Source of the DNA: Kosmotoga olearia TBF 19.5.1
GTDB taxonomy: Bacteria > Thermotogota > Thermotogae > Petrotogales > Kosmotogaceae
DNA: 64,000 nt
Reading direction: 5' to 3'
Assembly (NCBI RefSeq): GCF_000023325.1
Contig: NC_012785.1
Coordinates: 1 to 64,000, forward strand
The stretch's first letter is position 1. Each line of letters begins with the position of its first letter. A program made the position numbers and the translations under genes. The notes beneath the pieces are model-generated. The model was not told the DNA's origin and made no database searches. It saw nothing but the letters and a program-made list of their open reading frames with translations. Of this stretch, positions 18,232 through 29,122 are shown one piece after another.

Positions 18232-20457
18232 GTGAACGAGCTCGATAATGAATACAGAGAACTAACCCTTGAAGATATTTTGAGGATGTTCAAAAAGAGA
18301 TTCTGGTTCTTTATGGCTATTGTAATTGGAGTCGTTGTCGCAACGGGTATCTACCTTGTCCTGGCGACACCAATCTATGAAGCCAGCGTTAACATAAAGG
18401 TCGAGCCCACCTCAAAATCGTCGGTCAGCGATATATTCATGAATCAGGTTACGGGAAGCTACAGCTCAAAAGATATTTCGACAGAGGTTGAGCTTATAAA
18501 AAGCAGGACGAATTTTGAAGAGGTTATCCGACGGCTCGGTTTAGTAGATAAAATGTACGAACCTGAAGTCAAAGAAAGGCTTCTTTCAGAAGGATATACC
18601 GAGGATGACCTGGTACAATCGCTTACGTACACCCTTTCAGAGATGATTACCGTTTCCCCGGTAAAGGATACCCGAATTGTTAAAGTTGCTGTTCAACATC
18701 CAGATCCGGTTCTTGCAAAAGATATAGCCAACACGTTAGCAGAGGTCTACAACGAAAAACTTGCAGAGCTTTCGAAGCGGGATATAACCATGAAGAAGCA
18801 GTTTATAGAATCTCAGATTCCTGTTCTGGAAGAAGATCTCAAGAAATCAACAAACGAATTAAAGGCATTCAAAGAAAAAACAGGTATATATGTCCTTGAA
18901 GAACAGGCCCGATGGTTGCTGCAAATGATAACCACATACGATCAGCAATACAACAATCTTCAGATTAGCATGGAAGAAAAAATAGCACAGAAGAAGTCTT
19001 ACGAAGAGTTGTTGAAGCAGTTTGATAGTTCTGAAGATAAAACTTTCAGAGACAAATGGCTCAAGACCTCTGAAACCCTTAGTAGAAATCCAATTATTCA
19101 GCAGCTCAAGAGTAAGCTCGTTGAATTGCAGGTGGAGCTAGCTGCTCTCCGTCAGCAATATCCGGAAACGGATCCGCGGGTTAGAGCTAAGCTTACCCAG
19201 ATAGCGGAAACAGAAAATCTTATCAAAAAGGAAACCGAGGAATTCATAAGAACCGGCGAGACCCAAACGTTGAACCCGGCGTATGAGACCGCTTTAACAG
19301 GTGTAATAAGCGCAGAGTCGACTATTCAGATACTTGAAGCTCGCCTAAAAGCAGTTGACAGATTGAGAAAAGAATATGAGAAGGAACTGTCAAAATTACC
19401 AACCATAGAGCAGCAACTTCTAGAACTACAAAGGCAGATAGCTGTTAAAGAAAACCTTTACACCTTATTACTGGAGAGGCTTGAAGAAGCGAGAATCAGT
19501 GAAGCGGCGGTAGTTGGCAATGCCGCAATAATCGATCCCGCAAGGGTACCGCGTTATCCGGTCAAACCCAACAAGAAGCTTTCGCTGGCTATCGGCGGTG
19601 TTCTCGGTATTTTCCTTGGAATGCTCGCTGTTTTCTTGGTGGAGTATGCTGACAAAACCCTGAAGACTGAAGAAGAAATCGAACGTTATTCAGGGGTTCA
19701 GATTCTCGGCCGTATTCCTCAGATTCAGGATTTGAAGGATGAGCTTCATGTAAAAGCTTCACCGATCTCGCCTGAATCCGAAGCCATAAAGATGGCCGCA
19801 AGCAACATCTCTTTCATTCTGGGTGATAAAAAATCCTTTGCTATCACTTCGGTAAGCCCTTCAGAAGGGAAAAGCTTTATCGCCGCTAATCTTGCGTATT
19901 CAATGGCCAGCAACGATACAAAGGTAATACTGGTAGATCTGGATATGAGGCGTCCAAGAGTTGAAAAGATCCTCAAATTGAACGGAAGGAAGACAAAGGG
20001 AATAGTAGATGTAGTTCTTGGAAAAATCACACTGAATGAAGCGATTTTGAACTATGAAGGGGTATTTGACGTTTTGCCGGTAGGGTCAATTCCGCCAAAT
20101 CCAACGGTTATTCTTTCTTCGAAGAAACTAACAGAAATATTCGAAGAATTGAAAAAGCGCTACGATACAATTGTTATTGATATGCCGCCCGCTATGGTTA
20201 CTTCAGATGTTTCTATGGTTGGCAATAAGTTTGATGGGGTTCTGCTCGTGGTGAAACCCGGGACCACTCCAAGGGATGGTCTGAGAATCGCTGTTCAGAA
20301 TCTTCGCACTGTCAATATCAATGTGCTCGGGCTCCTGGTAAACGGTGTTGATGAAAAGACATCTTCTTATTACTATTACTACTACCATTATTACTATACT
20401 CAGGATGGAACAAAAAAGAAAATCAGACGAAAAAAATCCAGGAGGACCGGTGAATGA
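18232..20457 (+). CDS. Wzc-type chain-length regulator / bacterial tyrosine kinase
   Basis: Membrane BY-kinase controlling exopolysaccharide length and export. Wzz domain with first membrane helix about 21-45, a long periplasmic coiled coil (about 180-430), second helix about 450-472, then the cytosolic kinase: Walker A SEGKSFIAA (near 545), Walker A' VILVDLDMRRP (near 570), Walker B IVIDMPPA (near 650). The tail has nine tyrosines in a ten-residue run (YYYYYYHYYY) before a Lys/Arg-rich end, the usual autophosphorylation cluster in extreme form. GTG start with GGGGGTG upstream. The stop overlaps the ZIP gene by four bases. Confidence 0.95.
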   Translation: MNELDNEYRELTLEDILRMFKKRFWFFMAIVIGVVVATGIYLVLATPIYEASVNIKVEPTSKSSVSDIFMNQVTGSYSSKDISTEVELIKSRTNFEEVIRRLGLVDKMYEPEVKERLLSEGYTEDDLVQSLTYTLSEMITVSPVKDTRIVKVAVQHPDPVLAKDIANTLAEVYNEKLAELSKRDITMKKQFIESQIPVLEEDLKKSTNELKAFKEKTGIYVLEEQARWLLQMITTYDQQYNNLQISMEEKIAQKKSYEELLKQFDSSEDKTFRDKWLKTSETLSRNPIIQQLKSKLVELQVELAALRQQYPETDPRVRAKLTQIAETENLIKKETEEFIRTGETQTLNPAYETALTGVISAESTIQILEARLKAVDRLRKEYEKELSKLPTIEQQLLELQRQIAVKENLYTLLLERLEEARISEAAVVGNAAIIDPARVPRYPVKPNKKLSLAIGGVLGIFLGMLAVFLVEYADKTLKTEEEIERYSGVQILGRIPQIQDLKDELHVKASPISPESEAIKMAASNISFILGDKKSFAITSVSPSEGKSFIAANLAYSMASNDTKVILVDLDMRRPRVEKILKLNGRKTKGIVDVVLGKITLNEAILNYEGVFDVLPVGSIPPNPTVILSSKKLTEIFEELKKRYDTIVIDMPPAMVTSDVSMVGNKFDGVLLVVKPGTTPRDGLRIAVQNLRTVNINVLGLLVNGVDEKTSSYYYYYYHYYYTQDGTKKKIRRKKSRRTGE

Positions 20458-21197
20458 CCCCGGCAATCAAAGGAATTGTTTATAGTTTGATTGCTGGAAT
20501 GGCTACCTCGATAGGTGCAATTCCCTTTCTTTTCTGGAAGAAGGGGGTGGATAGGCGTTCTCTCGATATGTTGCTTGGACTTGCCGCCGGCATAATGCTG
20601 GCCGCGACAGCTTTCAGCCTTGTTGTTCCTTCGATACAGATCGGAGGACCGTTTCGCTTTGTTGTTGGATTTATTCTTGGAGCAATCTTCGTCGATTTAA
20701 TGGATAAATTCTCACCGCACGAACACTTCATTAAAGGTTACGAAGGCCCAATGACAAAATCAAAACTCTCCAAGATCTGGTTGTTTGTCATTGCAATAAC
20801 GCTGCACAACTTTCCAGAAGGCATGGCGGTTGGTGTTGGAGGCTTTACGAAGGACGCATTCGCTATCGCAATGGCGATAGGTATTCAAAATATTCCTGAA
20901 GGAGCCGCAGTTGCCGGCAGCCTCATCGGCGCCGGGTACAGTGTCAGGCGCTCTTTCTGGGTGACCTTTCTAACCGGTGCCGTCGAAATTATCGGTGGCG
21001 CTCTTGGTGCATTCCTTATAACGATATCTCAACCTCTGTTGCCGTATGCTATGGCTTTTGCCGGTGGAGCGATGCTGTATGTGATCGGAGATGAGATAAT
21101 CCCGGAAACCCACAGTGGGGGATATCAAAGGATCTCAACATATTCTCTTCTCATCGGGTTTATCATAATGACTCTTCTGGATAATTTGCTCGGTTGA
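20454..21197 (+). CDS. ZIP-family metal transporter (GufA/ZupT-like)
   Basis: Inner-membrane divalent metal (Zn, Fe or Mn) uptake protein of 247 residues and about eight helices. The ZIP metal sites are HNFPEGMAVG in helix 4 and QNIPEGAAVAG in helix 5, the GufA-type pattern with Gln replacing the second His. The start overlaps the tyrosine kinase stop by four bases, so it is translated from the exopolysaccharide transcript, an unusual place for a metal transporter. The metal is not deducible. Confidence 0.92.
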   Translation: MTPAIKGIVYSLIAGMATSIGAIPFLFWKKGVDRRSLDMLLGLAAGIMLAATAFSLVVPSIQIGGPFRFVVGFILGAIFVDLMDKFSPHEHFIKGYEGPMTKSKLSKIWLFVIAITLHNFPEGMAVGVGGFTKDAFAIAMAIGIQNIPEGAAVAGSLIGAGYSVRRSFWVTFLTGAVEIIGGALGAFLITISQPLLPYAMAFAGGAMLYVIGDEIIPETHSGGYQRISTYSLLIGFIIMTLLDNLLG

Positions 21198-21223
21198 TTT
21201 TGTAGATGTCAGAGGTGATTTTT

Positions 21224-24001
21224 GTGGAAAATAAAGCTTACAACAGCACTTTCAAAGCTCAACTTTTTATCTATTATATGATGAGTGTGGTGATACCACT
21301 TTTCGTTGTTAAGAACTTCACCCACGAACCTTCAACAGGCAAACATCTTCTTTATGTAATAGGTTTCACGATTATTATTCTGTCCGCGCTTTTTAGCAAT
21401 AAAAAAATCACAATTAAATACTCTTACGTTCATCTGGCTGCTCTGGGATTTGGTATCACAGCTATTCTATCCCTTATCTCTGTCAGTGCTGAGAACCCCC
21501 AGTACTTCCGCTACTCTCTCGATGTTGCTTTGTTCGCACTCTTTGTCGTTCTAACATCTTTCTACATCTCAAAAGAATTCGATACAAGATTAAAAATAGA
21601 ATTTGCCATGTTTTTCTTCATCATCGGTGCTTTTGTTGTTGCGATTGACGCGCTCCTTAACTATTATGCTGGTTTCGATCTCTTTCTCGGAAAGGTGGGG
21701 GCCCCATTCCAGAGAGCTTCGGCACGTTCAACTATAGGAAATCCGAATTTTGTTTCCGATTATATGGGGCTTACCATTCCAATGATCATCTACTTCCTTG
21801 TAAATCCATACCCGCTGAAAAAAGTTGTGAAATCTCGTATGGGGATAATCCTATTGAAGAGTTCCATGCTGCTCTTCCTCGCTCCTATGATCGCTGCGGT
21901 ATTCGTTGCCGAAACGCGAACGGTCATGACGGGAATATTGTTGGGAAACCTGTTGTTCATCATTGTTTATCTGCTTTTATCAAGGAAATTCCAGCATGAA
22001 GAAGATCCAGCGCTTGTAAAACTATCACGAATTTTCATTGTTGCGGCACTGGTTCTTGCAATAGTTCTCTCAATTCTATACCTCACTCCTTCTCCTCTAA
22101 CCGGTAAGGGTAAGTTGAATATAACCCGGAGACTCGAATACGTATTAACTTCTTCCAAATCGTGGAAAGAGAGATTTTCCGCGTGGTTTAATTCCATCTA
22201 CCAGTGGATAGATCCTTCACATCCTTCAAGGATCATTTTTGGAACGGGAATTGGGACGTTCCAGCTTTATCATCTTCTCTATTCACCTTACGTTATTCAG
22301 GAACATCCAGATTATACAGTTGTATGGAATAACTTCAAGAGAACCCACAACGATTATGTTCAAGCTCTCAGCGAAACAGGGATTCTCGGTTTTTCCATGG
22401 TAGTGCTCTTTTTGATCTTCATGGTGTCACGTTACTTCCGAACTATGTTAAGGCTAAAAAACAAAACGGATATTCTCATGTACGGAGCATTTGGCGCGGC
22501 GATATTCTCATTAGCCATGCATACGATGTTTGAATTTCCACTCCATATGCAGCCCAACCTGATGGCCGGGGTTTTCATAATGTCCATTACTATGGGAACA
22601 TACTTCAATGATGACCTAAAAGAACTGCAGATCTCAAGAACTGCTCTGGCGATACCCTTTGTAATACTCAGTGGAACCATTATTTTCTTAAAGACCACTG
22701 CTTATCTCGGTGAAGGCTTTTTCCGCAAAGGGCAGGTCGCCCAGCAATATTATTATGCATACGCAAGAGAGGCTATCAAGAGAAACCCGGTTGTTATAAA
22801 GAACAAACTGAAAGATCTGGAAAATTACCGCGGTGAATTTGCTTACCTTAAGAATGTCGGAAATTACTATGCTGCCAGAGAAAAAGAGCTCAGAAGTAAA
22901 TTCGGCGGACTCTCTCAGGTAGAGTTCTTGAAAGCAATAGAATCAGAAAGAAAAAAGGAATTTGACGCCATCAGAGCGAATCTAATGCGGGAACTTCAGA
23001 CAGCAGAAGCTCTTCAAAGTAAAACGCGTGCATACTACAACAGGGCAGTCGATTACTTCGAACGTTCTTACAGGATTTACCCGGTTTTCGGAAAACCTCT
23101 ATGGTATCTTGCTGCCTTTGGTATCAAACCCGAAAGGGTTTATTCCCTTTCCTCTGATAAAGAGAAAGTGATTCAAACATTGATGGGAGAGGATCCATAC
23201 GCTGCCCTCATAGTAGATGAGTTCAAAGGAGATCTCAGGGTTATACCGTTACCCGAGAGAAATATCCGTACCATTCCTTTCAAAGAATTTGTGAAAGCAC
23301 ACAAAGAAAAACTCGCAGAACTTTCAGACAAGCTATATCTTTCTTTCCTTGCGCAGATCCAGGCGGTTCTCGACTCGATAGATTACTATGAGTCATCGAT
23401 GATATTCTTCAGTGAGCGTCAGACCCCAAAAATCGTTGGAGGCCTTTATAAAAAGGTTTACGAAGAGCTAAAAAGATATGGTTCTTTCCTTTTGGTGCGC
23501 GAGAAATTATATTCTGATACCATCGATTTGGCTGATCTTTTAATGCAAATAGAGAGGTTCAAAAATTATGCAAAGACACAGATGTACTACTGGTACGATC
23601 TGGCCGTAACGCTTCTCCCCGGTACGTGGAACCGCTACAGTGACTGGGAAGGAATTTACGGTGAGTACATGACGGCGGTAGTATCAGTAGGCGGAGATAC
23701 AACGGCTGTTTCCAATAGAATTCTTGAAATAGCCAAAAAACATGCCTTTGCATGCGAAGGAATGTGGGAAGGAGGATATTATGGTATTCCGGATGATACT
23801 CTTGGAATCGCTTTGAAGTACGCCGGGAACCTAAAGGAAAAGCATCAGAAAGAGTACGAAAGGTTCATGAGAGAACTATCAGAAATCTATCATGGCGTTT
23901 ACGTGAAGACAAAAGAAGGACTCTCTAAATTCCGTTCTGAGGAGTTGAAAAAGAGAGCTGAAAAGTTCATAGAACTTTACGAAAAAATCAGCACTAATTA
24001 G
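21224..24001 (+). CDS. O-antigen ligase/polymerase-like (Wzy/WaaL) membrane protein with long C-terminal extension
   Basis: Residues about 1-500 contain roughly twelve membrane helices. The Wzy_C motif RTHNDYVQALSETG lies in a large periplasmic loop near residue 370, after GTGIGTFQ. This fits a polysaccharide ligase or polymerase completing the export unit. Residues about 505-925 are a soluble, charged, mostly helical extension of unknown function, which may be periplasmic. The GTG at 21224 is preferred because GAGGTGA precedes it by five bases; an ATG at 21206 is the alternative. It is the last gene before the metG promoter. Confidence 0.88.
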   Translation: MENKAYNSTFKAQLFIYYMMSVVIPLFVVKNFTHEPSTGKHLLYVIGFTIIILSALFSNKKITIKYSYVHLAALGFGITAILSLISVSAENPQYFRYSLDVALFALFVVLTSFYISKEFDTRLKIEFAMFFFIIGAFVVAIDALLNYYAGFDLFLGKVGAPFQRASARSTIGNPNFVSDYMGLTIPMIIYFLVNPYPLKKVVKSRMGIILLKSSMLLFLAPMIAAVFVAETRTVMTGILLGNLLFIIVYLLLSRKFQHEEDPALVKLSRIFIVAALVLAIVLSILYLTPSPLTGKGKLNITRRLEYVLTSSKSWKERFSAWFNSIYQWIDPSHPSRIIFGTGIGTFQLYHLLYSPYVIQEHPDYTVVWNNFKRTHNDYVQALSETGILGFSMVVLFLIFMVSRYFRTMLRLKNKTDILMYGAFGAAIFSLAMHTMFEFPLHMQPNLMAGVFIMSITMGTYFNDDLKELQISRTALAIPFVILSGTIIFLKTTAYLGEGFFRKGQVAQQYYYAYAREAIKRNPVVIKNKLKDLENYRGEFAYLKNVGNYYAAREKELRSKFGGLSQVEFLKAIESERKKEFDAIRANLMRELQTAEALQSKTRAYYNRAVDYFERSYRIYPVFGKPLWYLAAFGIKPERVYSLSSDKEKVIQTLMGEDPYAALIVDEFKGDLRVIPLPERNIRTIPFKEFVKAHKEKLAELSDKLYLSFLAQIQAVLDSIDYYESSMIFFSERQTPKIVGGLYKKVYEELKRYGSFLLVREKLYSDTIDLADLLMQIERFKNYAKTQMYYWYDLAVTLLPGTWNRYSDWEGIYGEYMTAVVSVGGDTTAVSNRILEIAKKHAFACEGMWEGGYYGIPDDTLGIALKYAGNLKEKHQKEYERFMRELSEIYHGVYVKTKEGLSKFRSEELKKRAEKFIELYEKISTN

Positions 24002-24041
24002 GTAAATTCTGATAAAATCAGGAATACAGGCGTATAAACCA

Positions 24042-24050
24042 TGATATAAT
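24042..24050 (+). promoter_or_regulatory. Extended -10 promoter for metG
   Basis: TG-A-TATAAT is a perfect extended -10 at 28 bases before the metG start, in the 77-base gap after the ligase gene. No good -35 is seen. Confidence 0.5.
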
Positions 24051-24078
24051 TAAAATAACCAAAAGACGGAGGTGTACT

Positions 24079-25998
24079 ATGAAGCCGAAGTTTTATGTTA
24101 CCACACCGATTTATTACATAAATTCTGAACCCCATATAGGTTCTGCATATACCACAATCGTTGCCGATATTGTGGCGCGATACAAGCGGCTGAGCGGATA
24201 CGATGTGTTTTTTCTAACCGGAACCGATGAGCATGGTCAAAAGGTTCTACAAGCTGCGAAAGAAGAAAACCTTGATCCGCAAACCTACAGCGATCAACTC
24301 GCTGAAAAATTTAAGGTTCTCTGGAAAGAGCTGCAGATTACCAACGATTATTTCGTCAGGACCACAGATGAACGCCACATGAAAACCGTCCAGCTCTTTG
24401 TGAAAAAGATGCTTGAGAATGGCGATGTTTACAAAGGGAAGTACGAAGGATGGTACTGTGTCCCCTGTGAAACATTCTGGACGGAAGAGGACATCGGAAA
24501 AGAAAGAGTTTGCCCGTCCTGCGGCAGAGAGGTCAAATGGGTGAGCGAGGAAAATTACTTCTTCAGGCTTTCAAAATATAACGACGCTTTGCTCAAACAC
24601 TTTCAGGAGCACCCGGAATTTGTACAACCTGATTTTCGAAGAAACGAAATGTTGAGAATACTCGAAAATGGCCTCAGGGATCTGAGCATTACCCGCACCT
24701 CTTTCAAGTGGGGAGTTCCAATGCCGAACGACCCTGAACATGTTATATACGTTTGGGTTGATGCTTTGATAAATTACATAAGCGCTATCGGATATATAGA
24801 TGACCCCGAGACATTCCATAGATATTGGCCGGCTGATGTACATATCATTGGAAAAGAAATAAATCGCTTTCATTCGCTAATATGGCCTGCAATGCTGATG
24901 TCTGTCGGGCTTCCTTTGCCAAAACAGATCTATGCGCACGGCTGGTTGACGGTAAATGGCCAGAAGATATCCAAATCCCTTGGTAACGCCATAGACCCAA
25001 GGGAATTCGTAAAAGCCTATGGAAACGATGCCGTTCGATACTATCTTTTAAGGGACATACAGTTTGGCAGAGACGGAGATTTTTCGGAGGAAAATCTGGT
25101 ACACAGAATAAATGCTGACCTGGCCAATGATCTTGGGAACCTTCTGCACAGAACGGTTGCCATGATCGAGAAATTCAACAACGGCATTGTTCCTAAAAAG
25201 GGCGTTGTTGAAGACGTAGACAACCAGCTTTACGGGCTGGCAGAGGAGGTTATAGCGGAATACATAGATCACATGGATAATCTCAGATTCACCCCTTCAC
25301 TGGATGCAATCTGGAGGTTCGCCAGATTTGGAAATAAGTATATCGATCTTACAGAACCATGGAAACTGGGGAAAGACCCAGAGAAGGCTGAAAGACTGAA
25401 CACGGTTCTTTACAATCTTGTAGATACACTTCGAATAGTTTCGCTGATGATTGAGCCTGTTATGCCAAATACCGCAAAAGCAATCAGAGAGAGGATAGGA
25501 CAGGCAGTGGAACTAGACTTTACGCACTTGAAATTGGGATTAACAAAGAACGGAGTAGGCGTTAAGCACGGTGAACCTTTGTTCCCGAGAATAGATGTTA
25601 AAAAGCACAGGTGGGTGAGTAAAATGCTGGAAGAGAAAAAAGCAGAAGCGTCTGTGGAAGGAAAAGAAGATAACCTTATAGAGATAAGTGATTTTGCTAA
25701 GGTGGAACTTCGTGTCGGCGAAATCCTGGAAGCTGAAAAGGTGGAGAAGTCACGAAAATTAATAAAACTCAAAATAAATCTTGGCGAGCTTGGCGAGCGC
25801 CAGATTGTTGCCGGAATCGCCCGGCATTATAATCCTGAAGAGCTAATTGGGCTCAAGATTGTGGTTGTAACCAACTTGAAACCTGCAAAGCTTATGGGCA
25901 TCGAATCTCAGGGCATGCTCTTGGCAGCAAAAATCGAAGACTCTTTAACAGTATTGACCGTTCACAGGGATATAAAACCAGGCGCAAAAGTTTCTTGA
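24079..25998 (+). CDS. metG: Methionyl-tRNA synthetase with C-terminal tRNA-binding domain
   Basis: Class I synthetase. HIGH motif EPHIGSAY (about 18-25), KMSKS loop QKISKSLGN (about 295-303), and a zinc-binding insertion with CVPC and CPSC pairs (about 127-148). Residues about 530-639 form the EMAPII/Trbp-like OB-fold ([27 protein letters not shown]) that helps dimerise and bind tRNA. The length, 639 aa, fits this two-part type. The ATG at 24079 follows CGGAGGTG. gyrA starts 16 bases downstream. Confidence 0.97.
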   Translation: MKPKFYVTTPIYYINSEPHIGSAYTTIVADIVARYKRLSGYDVFFLTGTDEHGQKVLQAAKEENLDPQTYSDQLAEKFKVLWKELQITNDYFVRTTDERHMKTVQLFVKKMLENGDVYKGKYEGWYCVPCETFWTEEDIGKERVCPSCGREVKWVSEENYFFRLSKYNDALLKHFQEHPEFVQPDFRRNEMLRILENGLRDLSITRTSFKWGVPMPNDPEHVIYVWVDALINYISAIGYIDDPETFHRYWPADVHIIGKEINRFHSLIWPAMLMSVGLPLPKQIYAHGWLTVNGQKISKSLGNAIDPREFVKAYGNDAVRYYLLRDIQFGRDGDFSEENLVHRINADLANDLGNLLHRTVAMIEKFNNGIVPKKGVVEDVDNQLYGLAEEVIAEYIDHMDNLRFTPSLDAIWRFARFGNKYIDLTEPWKLGKDPEKAERLNTVLYNLVDTLRIVSLMIEPVMPNTAKAIRERIGQAVELDFTHLKLGLTKNGVGVKHGEPLFPRIDVKKHRWVSKMLEEKKAEASVEGKEDNLIEISDFAKVELRVGEILEAEKVEKSRKLIKLKINLGELGERQIVAGIARHYNPEELIGLKIVVVTNLKPAKLMGIESQGMLLAAKIEDSLTVLTVHRDIKPGAKVS

Positions 25999-26014
25999 GA
26001 GAGGAGGCACTACT

Positions 26015-28453
26015 TTGCCCGAGGAAATAATATCGAGATCAATAAACGATGAAATGATAACTTCTTATATGCTCTATTCCATGAGCGTTATTGTCGGGCG
26101 TGCTATTCCCGATGTAAGAGACGGTTTGAAACCGGTTCAAAGAAAGATCCTTTTTGGTATGCTGGAGCTCGGCCTCCGTCATAACCAATCTTACAAAAAG
26201 AGCGCAAGAATCGTTGGTGAGGTAATGGGTAAATTCCATCCTCATGGTGACATGGCGATCTACGATGCCCTTGTGAGGATGGCTCAACCCTTTTCTATGC
26301 GTTATCCCTTAATTCAAGGGCAGGGAAATTTTGGTTCTATAGACCGTGACCCACCCGCGGCAATGCGTTATACCGAAGCCCGTATGCAACGATTGGCCGA
26401 AGAATTGCTCGCAGACATTGATAAGAATACAGTGAAGATGATTCCAAACTTCGATGGTTCTCTTATAGAGCCAGAGGTTCTTCCGGCTAAAGCTCCCAAC
26501 CTGCTGATGAACGGTGCTTCAGGTATCGCTGTTGGAATGATGACCAACATTCCACCCCACAATCTCTCCGAACTTGTTGAAGCTCTAACAGCGCTTATAG
26601 ACAACCCAGATGCCACCATCGAAGAGTTGATGGAGTATGTGAAAGGCCCTGACTTTCCTACCGGCGGTATTATTATGGGCCGTGACGGCATCAAAAAGAT
26701 GTATGAAACCGGTCGCGGCAGAATGGTAGTTCGTGGGGTCGCGGAGATTGAAGAAGCAAAGGGTGGCACCAGGATCGTAATAAGCGAGATACCTTACGGC
26801 GTATCAAAGGCCGACTTGATCCAGCAGATAGCAAATGTAGCTCAGAATGTACGGGATATCCAGGTAAGAAATGTCAGAGATGAATCAGACAAACGAGGGC
26901 TTCGAGTGGTTATCGAGTTGAAACGAGGCGCCGATCCTAACGTTGTTTTGAACCTTCTTTATAAACACACACAGCTTCAAACAACCTTTGGCGCACACAT
27001 GCTGGTGATAGATGAGAAAAAGCGCCCGAAATTGATGAACCTCAAGGAGATATTCCAGGCCTTCATCAAACATCGATATGAGGTTGTAAAGAGGCGCACA
27101 GAGTATGAACTTGAACAAGCTTCTAAGAAGGCCCATATTCTCGAAGGTCTGACGAAAGCTTCAAGAGCCATCGATACAGTCGTTGATATCATCAGAAATT
27201 CAAAGAACATCCAGGAAGCTTCCGTAAATTTGCAGGAGACACTTGAGATAACTCCGGAGCAGAGCCAGGCAATACTCGAGATGAGACTCGGAAAACTAAC
27301 CGCTCTGGAGATCGATAAACTCGTTACTGAATATGCTGAGCTGGTAGAAAAAATAAAAGAGTACAGAGAGATTCTCTCCGACGATAAAAACATATACCAG
27401 ATCATCAAAAAAGAGCTTCAGGAACTTGAGGCCCAGTACGGCGATGCTCGCAGAACAAAAATAAGTATAGATGGGAACACCGATTTTAACGTCGAAGATG
27501 TTATCCCGGATGATGAAGTGGTCGTCACCGTCACCAAAAAAGGTTATATAAAAGCGACACCGCTTGAGGACTACCGCAAGCAGGGTAGAGGCGGAAAAGG
27601 TATAAGGGGTGTCAAAACCACCGATGCTGACTTCGTCACAAACGTGGTAAGTACGACCCGTCTCAGTAAAACCGTTGTTATCACATCCAAGGGTAAAGCT
27701 TACTTTATAAACAACTATGAGCTCGAATGTACTTCACGCAGTTCCAGAGGCAAACTCCTGGCCAATTACGTGAAAATCGAACCCGACGAAACCGTGCAAG
27801 CGGTTCTATCCGTAAAACGCGAAGAAGTCGCAAACAAGCATCTAATAATTACGACCAGAAAGGGCAAAATAAAGCGTACCCCCTTTGAAGCCTTTATCAA
27901 CTCGCGAACATCCGGTATAAAGGCTATAACACTCAACGAAGGTGATAGTGTCGTTGATGCTGGCATCAGCACTTCGGAAGAAGAAACCATAATTATCTCC
28001 ACACGCAAAGGAATGGTTATAAGGTTCCCGATTTCGCAGATCAGACCCATGGGACGTACAGCAGCCGGTGTCAAAGCGATGGCCCTTCGTGGTGATGATG
28101 AGGTCGTCTCCGCTACGATAGTACTCCCGGTTGATGAACGCTATCTTTTCACAGCTACAGAAAGAGGCGTAGGAAAACGAACGCCTCTCAGTGAATACAG
28201 ACCCCAGCACCGTGCTGGCATGGGTGTGAAGAATATCTACGGTCTCGAAAGAACAGGATATGTTGTGGGTTCTCTTGTGGTAACCAATGAAGACGAAATC
28301 ATAGTTATAACCAAAAACGGTATGTCCATAAGAATCCCGGCTGCTGATATAAGGCCGACGGGAAGAGTAACAAAGGGAGTTAAGGTTGTGGAGCTTCGTG
28401 ATGACGATACGGTGGCGAGTCTCGCCGTTGTTGTTGACCAGGCGGAAGTATAG
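26015..28453 (+). CDS. gyrA: DNA gyrase subunit A
   Basis: Breaks and rejoins DNA during supercoiling. Catalytic Tyr119 lies in [10 protein letters not shown], the winged-helix domain has [16 protein letters not shown], and the C-terminal pinwheel (about 500-812) has the repeated blades that wrap DNA. A GyrA-box-like motif QGRGGKG (523-529) supports gyrase rather than topoisomerase IV, although the consensus is QRRGGKG. TTG start at 26015 behind GAGGAGG. It is placed between metG and lexA on one strand with short gaps. Confidence 0.95.
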   Translation: MPEEIISRSINDEMITSYMLYSMSVIVGRAIPDVRDGLKPVQRKILFGMLELGLRHNQSYKKSARIVGEVMGKFHPHGDMAIYDALVRMAQPFSMRYPLIQGQGNFGSIDRDPPAAMRYTEARMQRLAEELLADIDKNTVKMIPNFDGSLIEPEVLPAKAPNLLMNGASGIAVGMMTNIPPHNLSELVEALTALIDNPDATIEELMEYVKGPDFPTGGIIMGRDGIKKMYETGRGRMVVRGVAEIEEAKGGTRIVISEIPYGVSKADLIQQIANVAQNVRDIQVRNVRDESDKRGLRVVIELKRGADPNVVLNLLYKHTQLQTTFGAHMLVIDEKKRPKLMNLKEIFQAFIKHRYEVVKRRTEYELEQASKKAHILEGLTKASRAIDTVVDIIRNSKNIQEASVNLQETLEITPEQSQAILEMRLGKLTALEIDKLVTEYAELVEKIKEYREILSDDKNIYQIIKKELQELEAQYGDARRTKISIDGNTDFNVEDVIPDDEVVVTVTKKGYIKATPLEDYRKQGRGGKGIRGVKTTDADFVTNVVSTTRLSKTVVITSKGKAYFINNYELECTSRSSRGKLLANYVKIEPDETVQAVLSVKREEVANKHLIITTRKGKIKRTPFEAFINSRTSGIKAITLNEGDSVVDAGISTSEEETIIISTRKGMVIRFPISQIRPMGRTAAGVKAMALRGDDEVVSATIVLPVDERYLFTATERGVGKRTPLSEYRPQHRAGMGVKNIYGLERTGYVVGSLVVTNEDEIIVITKNGMSIRIPAADIRPTGRVTKGVKVVELRDDDTVASLAVVVDQAEV

Positions 28454-28472
28454 TTCAGGAGGTGGGTTATCC

Positions 28473-29099
28473 GTGAACCTGACAGAACGCCAGAGGGAAA
28501 TTCTGGAATACATAGAAAAGTTCATAAAACTCAATGGTTATCCGCCAAGCATCAGGGATATATGCAGAGATTTCAATATCTCATCTCCCCGAGGAGCTGC
28601 GAAGCACCTGGAAGCCCTGGAAAAGAAGGGCTATATTGAAAGAACGGGTGTTTCCCGGGGAATTCGTGTGATTCGTGATGCGTCTGGAGGTTCGGTAACC
28701 CTTGAAAACGATGTGGTCATGTTACCGGTAGTTGGGGTCATCGCAGCAGGCGAGGCTATTCGTGCTATCGAGAATCGCGATGAAAGCATTCCGGTTCCCA
28801 TGTGGATGGTAAGACGTGGATTCGAATACTACGTTCTTAAAGTTACCGGAAACAGCATGATCGAATCCCATATACTCAACGGGGACTACGTTGTTATCAG
28901 GAAGCAGGAATGGGCAAACAATGGAGACATTGTCGTTGCTCTTATTGACGGTGAGAATGCTACTTTGAAACGCTTTGAACACGAAGGGCCGAAGGTTCGC
29001 CTTGTTCCTTCGAACCCCGAAATGCTTCCCATTGTTCTGGAAGCTGACAGGGTAAAAATCCAGGGGAAGCTGGTTGGACTATTGAGATGGTATAAATAG
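28473..29099 (+). CDS. lexA: LexA repressor
   Basis: SOS repressor of 208 residues. The N-terminal winged helix reads LTERQREILEYIEKFI, with recognition region SSPRGAAKHLEALEKKGYI. The self-cleavage site is Ala92-Gly93 (VIAAGEA), and the catalytic pair is Ser128 (GNSM) and Lys166 (ATLKRF), so autoproteolysis should work. GTG start at 28473 behind AGGAGGTG. It lies 19 bases after gyrA. I could not pick out a confident SOS box before it. Confidence 0.95.
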   Translation: MNLTERQREILEYIEKFIKLNGYPPSIRDICRDFNISSPRGAAKHLEALEKKGYIERTGVSRGIRVIRDASGGSVTLENDVVMLPVVGVIAAGEAIRAIENRDESIPVPMWMVRRGFEYYVLKVTGNSMIESHILNGDYVVIRKQEWANNGDIVVALIDGENATLKRFEHEGPKVRLVPSNPEMLPIVLEADRVKIQGKLVGLLRWYK

Positions 29100-29122
29100 A
29101 TTAGGATTTCGAGGTGATGATT

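Noticed and set aside
27842-28534. Long open frame (230 codons) on the minus strand inside gyrA and the lexA start
   Set aside because: It lies opposite gyrA, whose protein sequence is fully conserved, and has no ribosome site or recognisable protein features.
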